Assembly: GCF_029688625.1 (NCBI RefSeq)
Contig: NZ_JARULC010000001.1
Coordinates: 620,001 to 684,000 of the forward strand
Direction of reading: 5' to 3'
DNA length: 64,000 bases
DNA from: Qipengyuania marincola
Lineage (GTDB): Bacteria; Pseudomonadota; Alphaproteobacteria; Sphingomonadales; Sphingomonadaceae
Each line of letters begins with the position of its first letter. The first letter of the stretch is position 1. Shown in pieces: positions 28,957 to 37,245 of the stretch. The translations under genes were made by a program, and so were the position numbers. The notes under the pieces were generated by a model that did not search any database, was not told where the DNA came from, and was given only the letters and a program-made list of their open reading frames with translations.

Positions 28957-29023
28957 GGCGGCCTGATCCACAGGCCGCCGACAACCCTCCACGGACCGGA
29001 CGCCCGATTTTGGGCTCCGGTCC
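28957..29023 (+). promoter_or_regulatory. Two perfect hairpins between rpsK and rpoA
   Basis: Hairpin 1: GGCGGCCTG (28957-28965) with CAGGCCGCC (28971-28979), loop ATCCA. Hairpin 2: GGACCGG (28993-28999) with CCGGTCC (29017-29023), plus an inner GCCC/GGGC pair (29002-29005 with 29012-29015). Neither has a U-tract. Placement suggests mRNA processing or differential stability separating rpoA from ribosomal genes. Confidence 0.5.
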
Positions 29024-29050
29024 CGCCCGCATCCTAACCAGGGGATTTCA

Positions 29051-30106
29051 ATGTCCGTCAACATCAAGAACTGGCAGGAACTCAAGAAACCCAATACCCT
29101 TGATATCAAGGGCTCCGGTGACAAGGCCCGCAAGGCCACCTTCGTCGCCGAACCGCTCGAGCGTGGTTTCGGCCTGACGCTCGGCAATGCCCTGCGCCGC
29201 GTGCTCCTGAGCTCGCTCCAGGGCGCCGCGATCACCTCGATCAAGATCGAAGGCGTGCTGCACGAATTCTCGTCGCTCGCCGGCGTTCGCGAAGACGTGA
29301 CCGACATCGTGCTCAACGTGAAGCAGATCGCGCTGAAGATGGAAGGCGAGGGCATGAAGCGCCTGCAGCTTTCCGCCACCGGCCCTGCCGAAGTGAAAGC
29401 CGGCGACATCGCCGTTTCGGGCGACATCGAGATCATGAACAAGGATCTCGTGCTCTGCCACCTCGACGAAGGCGCGACGCTGAACATGGAACTGACCGCA
29501 GACACCGGCAAGGGCTACCGCCCCGCCGTGATGAACCGTCCGGCCGACGCGCCGATCGGTCTCATCCCGGTCGACAGCCTGTATTCGCCGGTCCGCCAGG
29601 TCAGCTACAAGGTCGAGAACGCCCGCGTCGGCCAGGAACTGGACTACGACAAGCTCTCGCTCAACGTGGAAACCGACGGTACCGTCACACCGGAAGACGC
29701 CGTGGCCTATGCCGCGCGCATCCTCCAGGACCAGTTGACGCTGTTCGTCCACTTCGAAGACGGCATCCCGCAGCCCAGCTCGGCCATGATCGGCCAGGCT
29801 GCAGAGCCGCAGGAAAGCGACACCAACCAGCTCAACCGCTACCTCCTCAAGAAGGTCGATGAGCTGGAACTGTCGGTCCGTTCGGCCAACTGCCTCAAGA
29901 ACGACAACATCATCTACATCGGCGACCTGGTCCAGAAGACCGAGGCCGAGATGCTCCGCACGCCGAACTTCGGCCGCAAGTCGCTCAACGAGATCAAGGA
30001 AGTCCTGAGCTCGATGGGCCTGCGCCTCGGCATGGACATCCCCGGCTGGCCGCCGGAGAACATTGAGGAAATGGCCAAGAAGCTCGAACAAGAGCTGCTC
30101 GGTTAA
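29051..30106 (+). CDS. rpoA: DNA-directed RNA polymerase subunit alpha
   Basis: A 351-residue protein. The N-terminal dimerisation domain has [20 protein letters not shown] and [20 protein letters not shown]. The C-terminal domain has [20 protein letters not shown] and [20 protein letters not shown], the part that contacts UP elements and activators. Length is typical for alphaproteobacteria (E. coli 329). It sits between rpsK and rplQ, with hairpins on each side. Confidence 0.98.
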   Translation: MSVNIKNWQELKKPNTLDIKGSGDKARKATFVAEPLERGFGLTLGNALRRVLLSSLQGAAITSIKIEGVLHEFSSLAGVREDVTDIVLNVKQIALKMEGEGMKRLQLSATGPAEVKAGDIAVSGDIEIMNKDLVLCHLDEGATLNMELTADTGKGYRPAVMNRPADAPIGLIPVDSLYSPVRQVSYKVENARVGQELDYDKLSLNVETDGTVTPEDAVAYAARILQDQLTLFVHFEDGIPQPSSAMIGQAAEPQESDTNQLNRYLLKKVDELELSVRSANCLKNDNIIYIGDLVQKTEAEMLRTPNFGRKSLNEIKEVLSSMGLRLGMDIPGWPPENIEEMAKKLEQELLG

Positions 30107-30124
30107 GACCTCGCACACGGGAAT

Positions 30125-30148
30125 GGGCCGGACCCGCTAATCCGGCCC
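30125..30148 (+). promoter_or_regulatory. Hairpin between rpoA and rplQ
   Basis: GGGCCGGA (30125-30132) pairs perfectly with TCCGGCCC (30141-30148) over an 8-nt loop. No U-tract follows. Same kind of element as in the other long spacers of the cluster. Confidence 0.45.
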
Positions 30149-30197
30149 GTACCGGGCTACCTAGAACGGGCCCCTTACGAACGAAGGACAAGTTGAA

Positions 30198-30617
30198 ATG
30201 CGTCACAAGATTTCCGGCCGCAAGCTGCAGCGCAAGACCGGCCACCGCAATGCGATGTTCCGCAACATGGCTGCCGCGCTGATCAAGCACGAGCAGATCA
30301 TGACCACGCTGCCCAAGGCGAAGGAAATGCGTCCGTACATCGAGAAGCTGATCACGCTCGCAAAGCGTGGCGGCCTTTCGAACCGTCGCCTCGCCATGAG
30401 CCGCCTGCAGGATGAAACCCAGCTCAAGAAACTGTTCGACGTCCTTGCCGAGCGTTACGCCGACCGCGAGGGTGGCTATACTCGCGTGATCAAGGCCGGC
30501 TATCGCAGCAGCGACGCGGCGCAGATGGCGATCATCGAACTGGTCGACCGTGACGTCGACGCCAAGGGCCAGGACAGCGGCCCGGTGATGAATGAAGAAG
30601 ATTTCGAAGACGCGTAA
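30198..30617 (+). CDS. rplQ: 50S ribosomal protein L17
   Basis: A 139-residue protein. It begins [20 protein letters not shown] and contains [20 protein letters not shown] with [18 protein letters not shown], the conserved L17 core. The C-terminal part is a little longer than in E. coli (127), with an acidic end. It closes the alpha operon and is followed by a clear terminator. Confidence 0.98.
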   Translation: MRHKISGRKLQRKTGHRNAMFRNMAAALIKHEQIMTTLPKAKEMRPYIEKLITLAKRGGLSNRRLAMSRLQDETQLKKLFDVLAERYADREGGYTRVIKAGYRSSDAAQMAIIELVDRDVDAKGQDSGPVMNEEDFEDA

Positions 30618-30640
30618 GCGCTTCGTCAAACCAGCAAATG

Positions 30641-30670
30641 GGGCCGGGGGAGCGATCCTCCGGCCCTTTT
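30641..30670 (+). terminator. Rho-independent terminator of the alpha operon
   Basis: GGGCCGG (30641-30647) pairs with CCGGCCC (30660-30666), followed by TTTTGG. It starts 23 nt after the rplQ stop. Confidence 0.75.
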
Positions 30671-30707
30671 GGTTTGCGCGCGGCAAAAGCCGTGGCATGA
30701 CCGCGCC

Positions 30708-32069
30708 ATGATCAGATCCGTCCTTGCAGCGACCGCGCTGCTCGCCACCGCTCCGCTCGCCGCACAATCCGTTAGTCAGGAGGATTTGGAGGTCCGTTAC
30801 GAGCGCGCGCTCGCGGCAGGATACAAGTCGCTCTTCCTGTGCGGCGCGATGGCTTCCGATCCCACCGGCCTGCGGCGGAACGAACGGTCGGTCGAAGAAT
30901 ACGAACTGACCGGCATCTACGGCGCACTCGATCCGCTGGTGCGTGAGCTCGAGCATCGCGTCGAGCGCGGCAGCGATGGCATGATCGACTACGTCGCGAC
31001 CGATTGGGCGGACGATATGCCGCCACGGGTGGCCGAATATCGCGGGGTGACCGGCTGCGCGCTTCTTCCCATCGGTGCAGCGCTGCCGACGGAAGAGATC
31101 GTTCGCGCTGGCCCGATCGACAGGGTCGGCGATCCCACCGTCGCCCCCATTGCCGAGACGCTGTCCCCGACGGTCACTGCGGCCGCCGAAAAAGCATTGG
31201 GCGCGTCCTACGGAGAGGGGACGAGGACCACGGCCGTGCTCGTCCGGCAGGGCGATGTGACGAGGGGAAAAGCCTTCGCCCCCGGTTTCGACGCCAACAG
31301 CACGCAGCGCACCTGGTCGGTCGCCAAAAGCCTTGCCGCCACGCTGGTCGGTGCCGCGGTTCAAGCGGGGGCGGCTGACGTTTCGCAGTCGGCGGGGCTG
31401 GGCATCGACAGCACGGACCCCCGGCGGGCAATCACGATCGACGACGCCCTGCGCATGGCATCGGGCCGCTACTCCGACACGCCGGGCAACCGTACCGATC
31501 CCCTCTACATGGGCGGGACGACAGTGGCCGAGAGCGCACTCGACTGGCCACTGCTCAACCCGCCGGGCACGGTCTATCGCTATGCCAATAACGACACGCT
31601 CGCAGCGGTGATGGCGATCGACAGCTATCTGGCGGAGAACCCGCCCGTGGCACTGTTCGAGCGATTGGGGATGCACAGTACCGCGGCAGAGACCGACTGG
31701 CAGGGCGATTACATCCTTTCGAGCCAGGTCTGGACGAGCGCGGCCGATCTTGCGCGGTTCGGGCAGCTCTACCTCAATGACGGGATCTGGCGCGGCACCC
31801 GCGTCCTACCCGAGGGCTGGGTGGACTACGTCTCCGAGCCATCGGGGCCGCAGCCGGACAACGGATTTGGCTATGGCGCGGGCTTCTGGCTGTTCAACGA
31901 TCATCAGGGCATCCCGTCGGACGCTTTCGCCGCGATGGGGAATCGCGGTCAGTACGTAGTGATCGTGCCCAGCCTGAACACGGTGATCGTCCGCCGCGGC
32001 GAAGATCCTGCCGGCTCGCGCTTCGATATCGTCGCGTTCACGCGCGATGTACTTGAAACGCTTCGATAA
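30708..32069 (+). CDS. Secreted serine hydrolase, beta-lactamase (class C/penicillin-binding) family
   Basis: A 453-residue protein. Residues 1-20 (MIRSVLAATALLATAPLAAQ) are a signal peptide with an AxA-type site. The serine-lysine motif S-V-A-K is in STQRTWSVAKSLAATLVG near residue 203, and Y-A-N in YRYANNDTLAAV near 291. The third motif near the C-terminus is VIVRRGEDP, a variant of the usual HxG/KTG. The N-terminal 150 residues before the catalytic domain have no clear assignment. Members include esterases, D-peptidases and true beta-lactamases; the sequence does not choose. It has its own unit after the alpha-operon terminator. The frame is open 13 codons upstream, but homology starts at the signal peptide. 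Confidence 0.85.
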   Translation: MIRSVLAATALLATAPLAAQSVSQEDLEVRYERALAAGYKSLFLCGAMASDPTGLRRNERSVEEYELTGIYGALDPLVRELEHRVERGSDGMIDYVATDWADDMPPRVAEYRGVTGCALLPIGAALPTEEIVRAGPIDRVGDPTVAPIAETLSPTVTAAAEKALGASYGEGTRTTAVLVRQGDVTRGKAFAPGFDANSTQRTWSVAKSLAATLVGAAVQAGAADVSQSAGLGIDSTDPRRAITIDDALRMASGRYSDTPGNRTDPLYMGGTTVAESALDWPLLNPPGTVYRYANNDTLAAVMAIDSYLAENPPVALFERLGMHSTAAETDWQGDYILSSQVWTSAADLARFGQLYLNDGIWRGTRVLPEGWVDYVSEPSGPQPDNGFGYGAGFWLFNDHQGIPSDAFAAMGNRGQYVVIVPSLNTVIVRRGEDPAGSRFDIVAFTRDVLETLR

Positions 32070-32202
32070 TTGCTGTTAAGATTAAATGGTGTTTAACTGA
32101 ACAAAGACTGTAACCCGAATTCAGCCTCGCCTCAGTGGCGCTCTCCTATAACAATAGTCAACCGAGGCAGTCCCGCCGCGGTGCAGACGAGGAGAGCCTC
32201 AT

Positions 32203-32781
32203 ATGACCAAGAACATCACAAGCTTCGCGAAGGGTGGGATCGCAGCGGCTACCGTCGGCGCAATGGCGCTGGCCACCGCAACGCCCGCGCAAGCCCAGTA
32301 TCGTGACCGCGACCGCGACGGAATTTCCGTCGGCGACGTTATCGCAGGCGCCGTGATCATCGGCGGGATCGCCGCCGTGGCCAATGCCGCGAGCCGCGAC
32401 CGCTACGATCATCGCTATGACGACCGCCGCTATCGCGACCGCCATTATCGGGGCGATCGCTGGCGCAGTCGGGGCAATCCGCGCGCCGCTGTCGAGCGCT
32501 GCGTGAATGCCGCGCGCAGCGACGCGCGCCGCTATGGCTATCGCTATGCACAGGTGACCGACATTCGCGATGTCGATGACACGCGCTATGGCTGGAAGGT
32601 CAAGGGCCGCATTCTGGTCGACGGCAATTATCGCGGCGGACGCTACGACCGTTATGGCTATCGCGACCGCTACAATCGCTACCAGCGCTGGAATGACCGC
32701 GACAGCGGCAAGTTTACCTGCCGCATCGAACGTGGCCGCGTGACGGATGTCGACTTCTCGGGAATTCGCGGCCTTCGCTGA
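32203..32781 (+). CDS. Secreted Arg/Tyr-rich protein of unknown function (tandem copy 1)
   Basis: A 192-residue protein. It has a signal peptide ending ATPAQAQ near residue 32. A hydrophobic Gly-rich segment follows, VGDVIAGAVIIGGIAAVANA, then an Arg/Tyr/Asp-rich low-complexity stretch (YDHRYDDRRYRDRHYRGDR). The C-terminal domain has CVNAARSDARRYG, RYGWKVKGRILVDG and KFTCRIERGRVTDVDFSG. Two cysteines may pair. The next gene shares the same three-part architecture, so this is a duplicated family. I recall such proteins from sphingomonads, with no known role; envelope or stress function is a guess. Confidence 0.75.
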   Translation: MTKNITSFAKGGIAAATVGAMALATATPAQAQYRDRDRDGISVGDVIAGAVIIGGIAAVANAASRDRYDHRYDDRRYRDRHYRGDRWRSRGNPRAAVERCVNAARSDARRYGYRYAQVTDIRDVDDTRYGWKVKGRILVDGNYRGGRYDRYGYRDRYNRYQRWNDRDSGKFTCRIERGRVTDVDFSGIRGLR

Positions 32782-32904
32782 CCCTCGGTCTACACCTATC
32801 ACCAACCTGGGCGGTTCAGGCTCCATGCAGCCTGAGCCGCCTAGTTTTTTCGCGTTCCGATACTGCGGGCAGGGGTGGGGTCCGCGCAATGGGGTGCTTT
32901 TGTC

Positions 32905-33645
32905 ATGACGTCCTTTCGCTCTATCGCCGCAGCACCGACCGTGCTTGCAGCCCTGTCGCTTGCCGCCACGCCTGCCGCTGCCGCAGAGATGCCTGCAGTC
33001 GTGCTGGCGAAGCCGGTCGAGGCTGCGCCCGCCTGGGCACCGAGTGAGGAAGCTTCGGACTATCATCGTCGCTATCGCTATCGTCGGCACCGCGGGGTCG
33101 ATGCGGGCGACGTGCTGGCCGGGGTCCTGATCATCGGGGGCATTGCCGCCATTGCCAACGCCGCAAAGAACTCGCAGGATCGCCGCTATCGCGACACCCG
33201 CCGTGGCGACTATCGCCAGGACTACGATGCCCGGGGGATCGACCGGGCCGTCGAGATGTGCGCCGACGAGATCGAGCGCAACGTGCGCATCGAGAGCGTC
33301 GACAGCGTCAATCGCACTGCGCGCGGCTGGCAGGTGACCGGCTCGCTCTACAATGGCGAAGGCTTTTCCTGCTCGATCGGGCAGGACGGCCGGATCGATG
33401 CGATCGACTACGGCCGCGCCGGAGCAGCGTGGCAGTCCGAAGCCGAGGTCCCCGAATTCAGCGCCGAGGCACCGCAGGACGACCGGCAGTATGACGAGGA
33501 TTACTACGCCTCGGCCCGTGCGCGCATTGATGGGCAGGCACCGGTCGACGCCCAGCCGTCCTATCCCGGCGGTCCGCTGCCCGGCGAAGCTGCAGAGGAC
33601 GGCGAACTCGACTACGGCGACGGTTATCGCGGGGCGGGCGTCTAG
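32905..33645 (+). CDS. Secreted protein of unknown function (tandem copy 2)
   Basis: A 246-residue protein from the ATG at 32905 (MTSFRSIAAAPTVLAALSLA), with a signal peptide ending near AAAAE. It repeats the design of the preceding gene: VDAGDVLAGVLIIGGIAAIA after a YHRRYRYRRHRG patch, then VEMCADEIERN, ARGWQVTGSLYNGEGFSCSI and GRIDAIDYGR. An acidic, Pro-rich tail of about 80 residues is unique to it. The stop TAG (33643-33645) overlaps the stop of the convergent TRIC gene in one CTAG palindrome. Function unknown. Confidence 0.75.
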   Translation: MTSFRSIAAAPTVLAALSLAATPAAAAEMPAVVLAKPVEAAPAWAPSEEASDYHRRYRYRRHRGVDAGDVLAGVLIIGGIAAIANAAKNSQDRRYRDTRRGDYRQDYDARGIDRAVEMCADEIERNVRIESVDSVNRTARGWQVTGSLYNGEGFSCSIGQDGRIDAIDYGRAGAAWQSEAEVPEFSAEAPQDDRQYDEDYYASARARIDGQAPVDAQPSYPGGPLPGEAAEDGELDYGDGYRGAGV

Positions 33646-34262
33646 TCGCGCTGATAGGCGGGCAGCGCCAGGCTCCAGCGAATTGCCGCAAGCCGCAGGC
33701 CGAAGCCGCTGGCAGCGGCAATGACCCAGACCGCACTCCTGGCCAGGGGGACGAATTCGCCCGCCACGGTCAGCGTTGCGGACAAGGCGGCTGCGGTAAC
33801 GTAAAGCTCCGGCCGCATCAGGATCGAAGGCCGGCCGGCGATCACATCGCGGATAATGCCGCCGACCGTGCCGGTTACCACGCCCATCATCGCCGCCGGG
33901 ACAGGTGGCACGCCATACTCCAGCGCCTTCGCCGTGCCCAATACGGCATAGGCAGTCAGGCCGAGGCCATCGGCCACGTCGAGCAGTTTGCCATCCCACC
34001 ACCGCGTAGGGGTGAACCAGGCAAGCAAGGCGATGGCGAGGCACACCACGGCCACCATTCCATCATGTATCCAGAAGACCGGCGCGCCGATCAGCAGGTC
34101 GCGCACCGTCCCGCCGCCGACCCCGGTCAGCAAGGCGAAAAAGGCGAGTGTGACAAACGTCTGTTTCTCGCGGGCGGCAATGAGCGCGCCAGTGAGGGCG
34201 AAGATCGCCACGCCGGCTAGATCGAGCCAGTCGAGTACGGGCGTAAGGACTTCGGAATTCAC
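33642..34262 (-). CDS. TRIC-type cation channel family membrane protein (UPF0126)
   Basis: A 206-residue protein from the GTG at 34262, which overlaps the upstream PepSY gene stop as GTGA. It has about seven hydrophobic spans arranged as an internal repeat, each half with the family signature: GVGGGTVRDLLIG and GTVGGIIRDVIAGRPSI. Prokaryotic TRIC homologues form trimeric potassium-permeable channels; E. coli YadS and YicG belong here, and some members affect glycine uptake. The gene is co-transcribed with the PepSY protein by overlap. Confidence 0.88.
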   Translation of the reverse strand: MNSEVLTPVLDWLDLAGVAIFALTGALIAAREKQTFVTLAFFALLTGVGGGTVRDLLIGAPVFWIHDGMVAVVCLAIALLAWFTPTRWWDGKLLDVADGLGLTAYAVLGTAKALEYGVPPVPAAMMGVVTGTVGGIIRDVIAGRPSILMRPELYVTAAALSATLTVAGEFVPLARSAVWVIAAASGFGLRLAAIRWSLALPAYQRD

Positions 34263-34984
34263 GGCGCCGCGACTTTGGCCGGAGCGGAAGGGCGGGCCTT
34301 GCGCCGGCGGAACATCAGGATGCAACCGAGCAGCGCGCCGATCACGGACATGGCGGCGAACAGCACCAGGATCGGATGATGGGTGTCCTCGCGGGTTTCG
34401 AGGTCCATGATGTGCAGGCCCCAGACGAAATCGAACAATCGCCACCAGCGCGTTCTCACCGCCTCGATCTCGCCGGTTTCAGCGCCGACATAGACATGCG
34501 TTCCGTCGTCCAGCGCCGCTTGCCAGACCGGCATCGGACGGCGGAAATCGAAGGGGACTTGCGCTGCCTCGAACCTTGCGATCCGCGCGATGCGTCCCCC
34601 GCCGCTGATTTTCTCGGCCACCAGGGCACGGACGTAGGCCTCATCGATTTCGGGGAGCGGCGCGGCCTCGTCGTCGGCCGGGTAGCGTTCGATCCCGCCA
34701 TCCTCACGCGTGAGGAACCACACCGCCCTGTCACCCTGCATCGCCACGCGCATCTCGGTGTAGCTTGCGGGATTCTCGACGGGGAAGGAAATGGGGCGCG
34801 GATTGCCGGCGGGGAGTAGCGTTTCGGCATTCGCCTTGCGCAGGTGATTGCCGCGCACCTCCTCGATCGGCTTTGCCACCATGATCAGTCCGGTCACCGT
34901 CCACATCAGGATCGGCAGGCCGACCAGCCAGCCCAGCCAGATATGCCATTGCGCAAAGCGCTGCATCGCGCGCTGACGACTCAT
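34259..34984 (-). CDS. PepSY-domain membrane protein
   Basis: A 241-residue protein. One transmembrane segment lies near the N-terminus (WHIWLGWLVGLPILMWTVTG), and a second near the C-terminus (PILVLFAAMSVIGALLGCIL). Between them is a periplasmic part with PepSY-like pieces, including PVWQAALDDGTHVYVGAETG. The arrangement resembles PepSY-associated TM proteins linked to iron-reductase or siderophore loci. Function unknown. It is 15 nt downstream of the amidase stop and overlaps the TRIC gene, so these three probably form one unit. Confidence 0.8.
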   Translation of the reverse strand: MSRQRAMQRFAQWHIWLGWLVGLPILMWTVTGLIMVAKPIEEVRGNHLRKANAETLLPAGNPRPISFPVENPASYTEMRVAMQGDRAVWFLTREDGGIERYPADDEAAPLPEIDEAYVRALVAEKISGGGRIARIARFEAAQVPFDFRRPMPVWQAALDDGTHVYVGAETGEIEAVRTRWWRLFDFVWGLHIMDLETREDTHHPILVLFAAMSVIGALLGCILMFRRRKARPSAPAKVAAP

Positions 34985-34999
34985 GATCGATCCCGGCCC

Positions 35000-36334
35000 C
35001 TATCCGTGGAGAATGCGCCCGATCGCCTCTGCCGCGGCGATGCAATCGAGATCGGCCCACCTTCGCGAAATCACCTGCAGGCCACAAGGCAGATCACCGG
35101 ATTCGCCCACAGGAAGGACGGTCGACGGCAGGTTGGGATAGGTCGCCAGCCCCGCCCAGCACAGCGCGGCGGCACCGGGCTGTTTCGATCCGTCGATCGC
35201 GATCGTTCCGTCGAATACCCTGCCTTCGCGGTGCGGCACCGCCAATACCGGCGCAGGCGGAGCGAGGACGAAGTCGTAATCCTCGAACAGGGCAACCCAG
35301 GCCAGTTCGTTGCGGGCCTGCTGATCGAGCATGTCGAACCAGTCGGTCGCGCTGGCGCGCTTGCCGTCGGGGGCAGGCGCACCGCGCGCCATCGCGACAT
35401 TCAGCATGCGCATATAATCGCCGTGCTGTGCCTCGAGGTCGGGCAGGAGCGTGCTTGCCCGGTCGATGGCGATACCTGCGGCCTCCAGCGCCGACAGTGC
35501 CGCTTCGATCGGGCCACGAACTGCAGCGTCGGTCGGGCAGACGGGATGATCGAGCAGTGCCAGCATGCGACATTCCGCCAATGGCTTGGCAGTCGCCCGC
35601 AAGGGCAGGGTGGCCGTCAGCTGTAGCAGCATGCGCACATCGGCTGCATTTCGCGCCAGCGGCCCGGCGATCGACAAAGCTCCGTCATGGGCATCATTGC
35701 CGGCCATCGCCGGATGGTCGTGGCCCTGTTTCGATACCAAGCCCCAGCTCGCCTTGTGTCCCCAGATGCCGCAGAAATGCGCGGGCACGCGGACCGATCC
35801 GCCGATGTCGGTGCCGAAGTCGCAGGGCACCATACCGCTGGCCACCGCTGCCGCCGATCCGCCCGAGGACCCGCCGGGCGAGCGGCTGTGGTTGTGCGGA
35901 TTGTTGGTGCGTCCATACACCGGGTTCGCAGACTGCCAGTCGGCCAGGTCCGGGGGGACGTTGGTTTTGCCAAGGATGACCGCGCCAGCCTTTTTCAGCT
36001 GGCGAACCACCCGCGCATCGCGCGTGGCGATATTGTCGGCAAACTGTTCGTGACCCCAGCAGGTCGGCAAACCTGCGATGTCGAAACTCTCCTTGATCGT
36101 CATCGGCACGCCGAACAGCGGCTGGCTATCCGCGATATGCGATGCGTCCATCGCGCGCGCGCGGTCCAGCGCGCGGTCAAAATCGGGCACGACCACGGCA
36201 TTGACGTGGGCATCGAGATGCTCGATCCGCGCGATGGCTGCCTCGACCGCCTCGTAGGGCGACATCTCGCCCCGCCGGATTGCGGCCGCCGTTTCCAGCG
36301 CGCCGGGTTTCTTGGTCAGTTGCGGATAAGCCAT
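35000..36334 (-). CDS. Amidase (amidase-signature family)
   Basis: A 444-residue enzyme hydrolysing amide bonds. The start at 36334 (MAYPQLTKK) is favoured over 36340, since GAGAGGGG lies 6 nt upstream. The signature triad is present: Lys in FGVPMTIKESFD, and the Ser-cisSer segment in SPGGSSGGSAAAVASG and GTDIGGSVRVPAHFCG. Substrate cannot be read; GatA-like proteins have the same signature, but no gatB or gatC is nearby. It is first of a likely amidase-PepSY-TRIC unit on the minus strand. Confidence 0.9.
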   Translation of the reverse strand: MAYPQLTKKPGALETAAAIRRGEMSPYEAVEAAIARIEHLDAHVNAVVVPDFDRALDRARAMDASHIADSQPLFGVPMTIKESFDIAGLPTCWGHEQFADNIATRDARVVRQLKKAGAVILGKTNVPPDLADWQSANPVYGRTNNPHNHSRSPGGSSGGSAAAVASGMVPCDFGTDIGGSVRVPAHFCGIWGHKASWGLVSKQGHDHPAMAGNDAHDGALSIAGPLARNAADVRMLLQLTATLPLRATAKPLAECRMLALLDHPVCPTDAAVRGPIEAALSALEAAGIAIDRASTLLPDLEAQHGDYMRMLNVAMARGAPAPDGKRASATDWFDMLDQQARNELAWVALFEDYDFVLAPPAPVLAVPHREGRVFDGTIAIDGSKQPGAAALCWAGLATYPNLPSTVLPVGESGDLPCGLQVISRRWADLDCIAAAEAIGRILHG

Positions 36335-36384
36335 GCGCATCCCCTCTCGCTGGCAGTGTAGATCGTGCAGGCGCAGGAGCAAGC

Positions 36385-37197
36385 CTACTCGTGGGGTGAC
36401 GCTGGCGGCTTCGCGAATTGCGACAGTGCCAGGCCGAAGCCGAGGATCGGGGCAGCGCCATAGCCGATCAGCGCACTGGGATAGTTCGACAGCACTGCAG
36501 CCAGCGAAAACCCGAACAGTGTTCCGGCCAGCGCGTGGCGTGGCGCCTTTGCACCGGGAAGAGCGTGCAGGATCAGGAAGAAACTTGCGATCAGCGCCAA
36601 AAACAGCCCCACCGCCGCCAGCGGCTCGACCATCGCAGCATCGACAAGCACCCGTTCCACGAAGGGCTGTGCCGGTAGTTCGCCGCGCATCCACATGACA
36701 AGGCTGGCGATAAAACCGGTCCCGGCCACCACACCGGCTTTCCAGTCGCGCGTGGCGTTGTAGAGCCCGACGGCCGCAAAGGTTAGAGCAAGACCGGTGG
36801 CCCCATCCGGCTGGAGGAGCGCGGCAAAAATCGCGGCGAGCAGGATCGGCTCGGTATAGCGCTCGTCACGCGCCGCGAAGACGACGAGCAAAGGCACGGC
36901 CAGCATGCCGCTATGCAGCACAACCGGGCCGAGCGGGAGCCATCTGGAAATGCCGCTGATCGCCGGGCCTGTGATGAGCGGGAGAAACAGCAGGGTGAGC
37001 AGGATCACTGCAACGAGGCGGCGTGTCTCAAGCGTCGAAAGGCGTGGGCTCAAGAAGACGACAAGAGCAGCAACGCCGAGCGCGATCCCATTGACCCTGG
37101 CATAATTGCTTGGTGCCCCGAATATCGCCAGATAGGCGATGCCCGCCAGCACGGGTGCCGCAAGGGTCGCGGAGGCAATCAGGCGAGTGCCCTTCAT
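36385..37197 (-). CDS. Polytopic membrane protein of unknown function
   Basis: A 270-residue, very hydrophobic protein with about eight predicted membrane spans, for example LIASATLAAPVLAGIAYLAI and LVAVILLTLLFLPLITGPAI. A stretch LLQPDGATGLALTFAAVGLY recalls the QPD-type loop of FtsW/RodA proteins, but the length and the rest do not fit that family. It is 51 nt upstream of the amidase start on the same strand, and 48 nt after the serine hydrolase stop. I do not recognise it. Confidence 0.65.
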   Translation of the reverse strand: MKGTRLIASATLAAPVLAGIAYLAIFGAPSNYARVNGIALGVAALVVFLSPRLSTLETRRLVAVILLTLLFLPLITGPAISGISRWLPLGPVVLHSGMLAVPLLVVFAARDERYTEPILLAAIFAALLQPDGATGLALTFAAVGLYNATRDWKAGVVAGTGFIASLVMWMRGELPAQPFVERVLVDAAMVEPLAAVGLFLALIASFFLILHALPGAKAPRHALAGTLFGFSLAAVLSNYPSALIGYGAAPILGFGLALSQFAKPPASPHE

Positions 37198-37245
37198 CCG
37201 CCGCGCAGACAGTTTCGCTGTGACAGCTTGGCACCCAAAGCCGGC

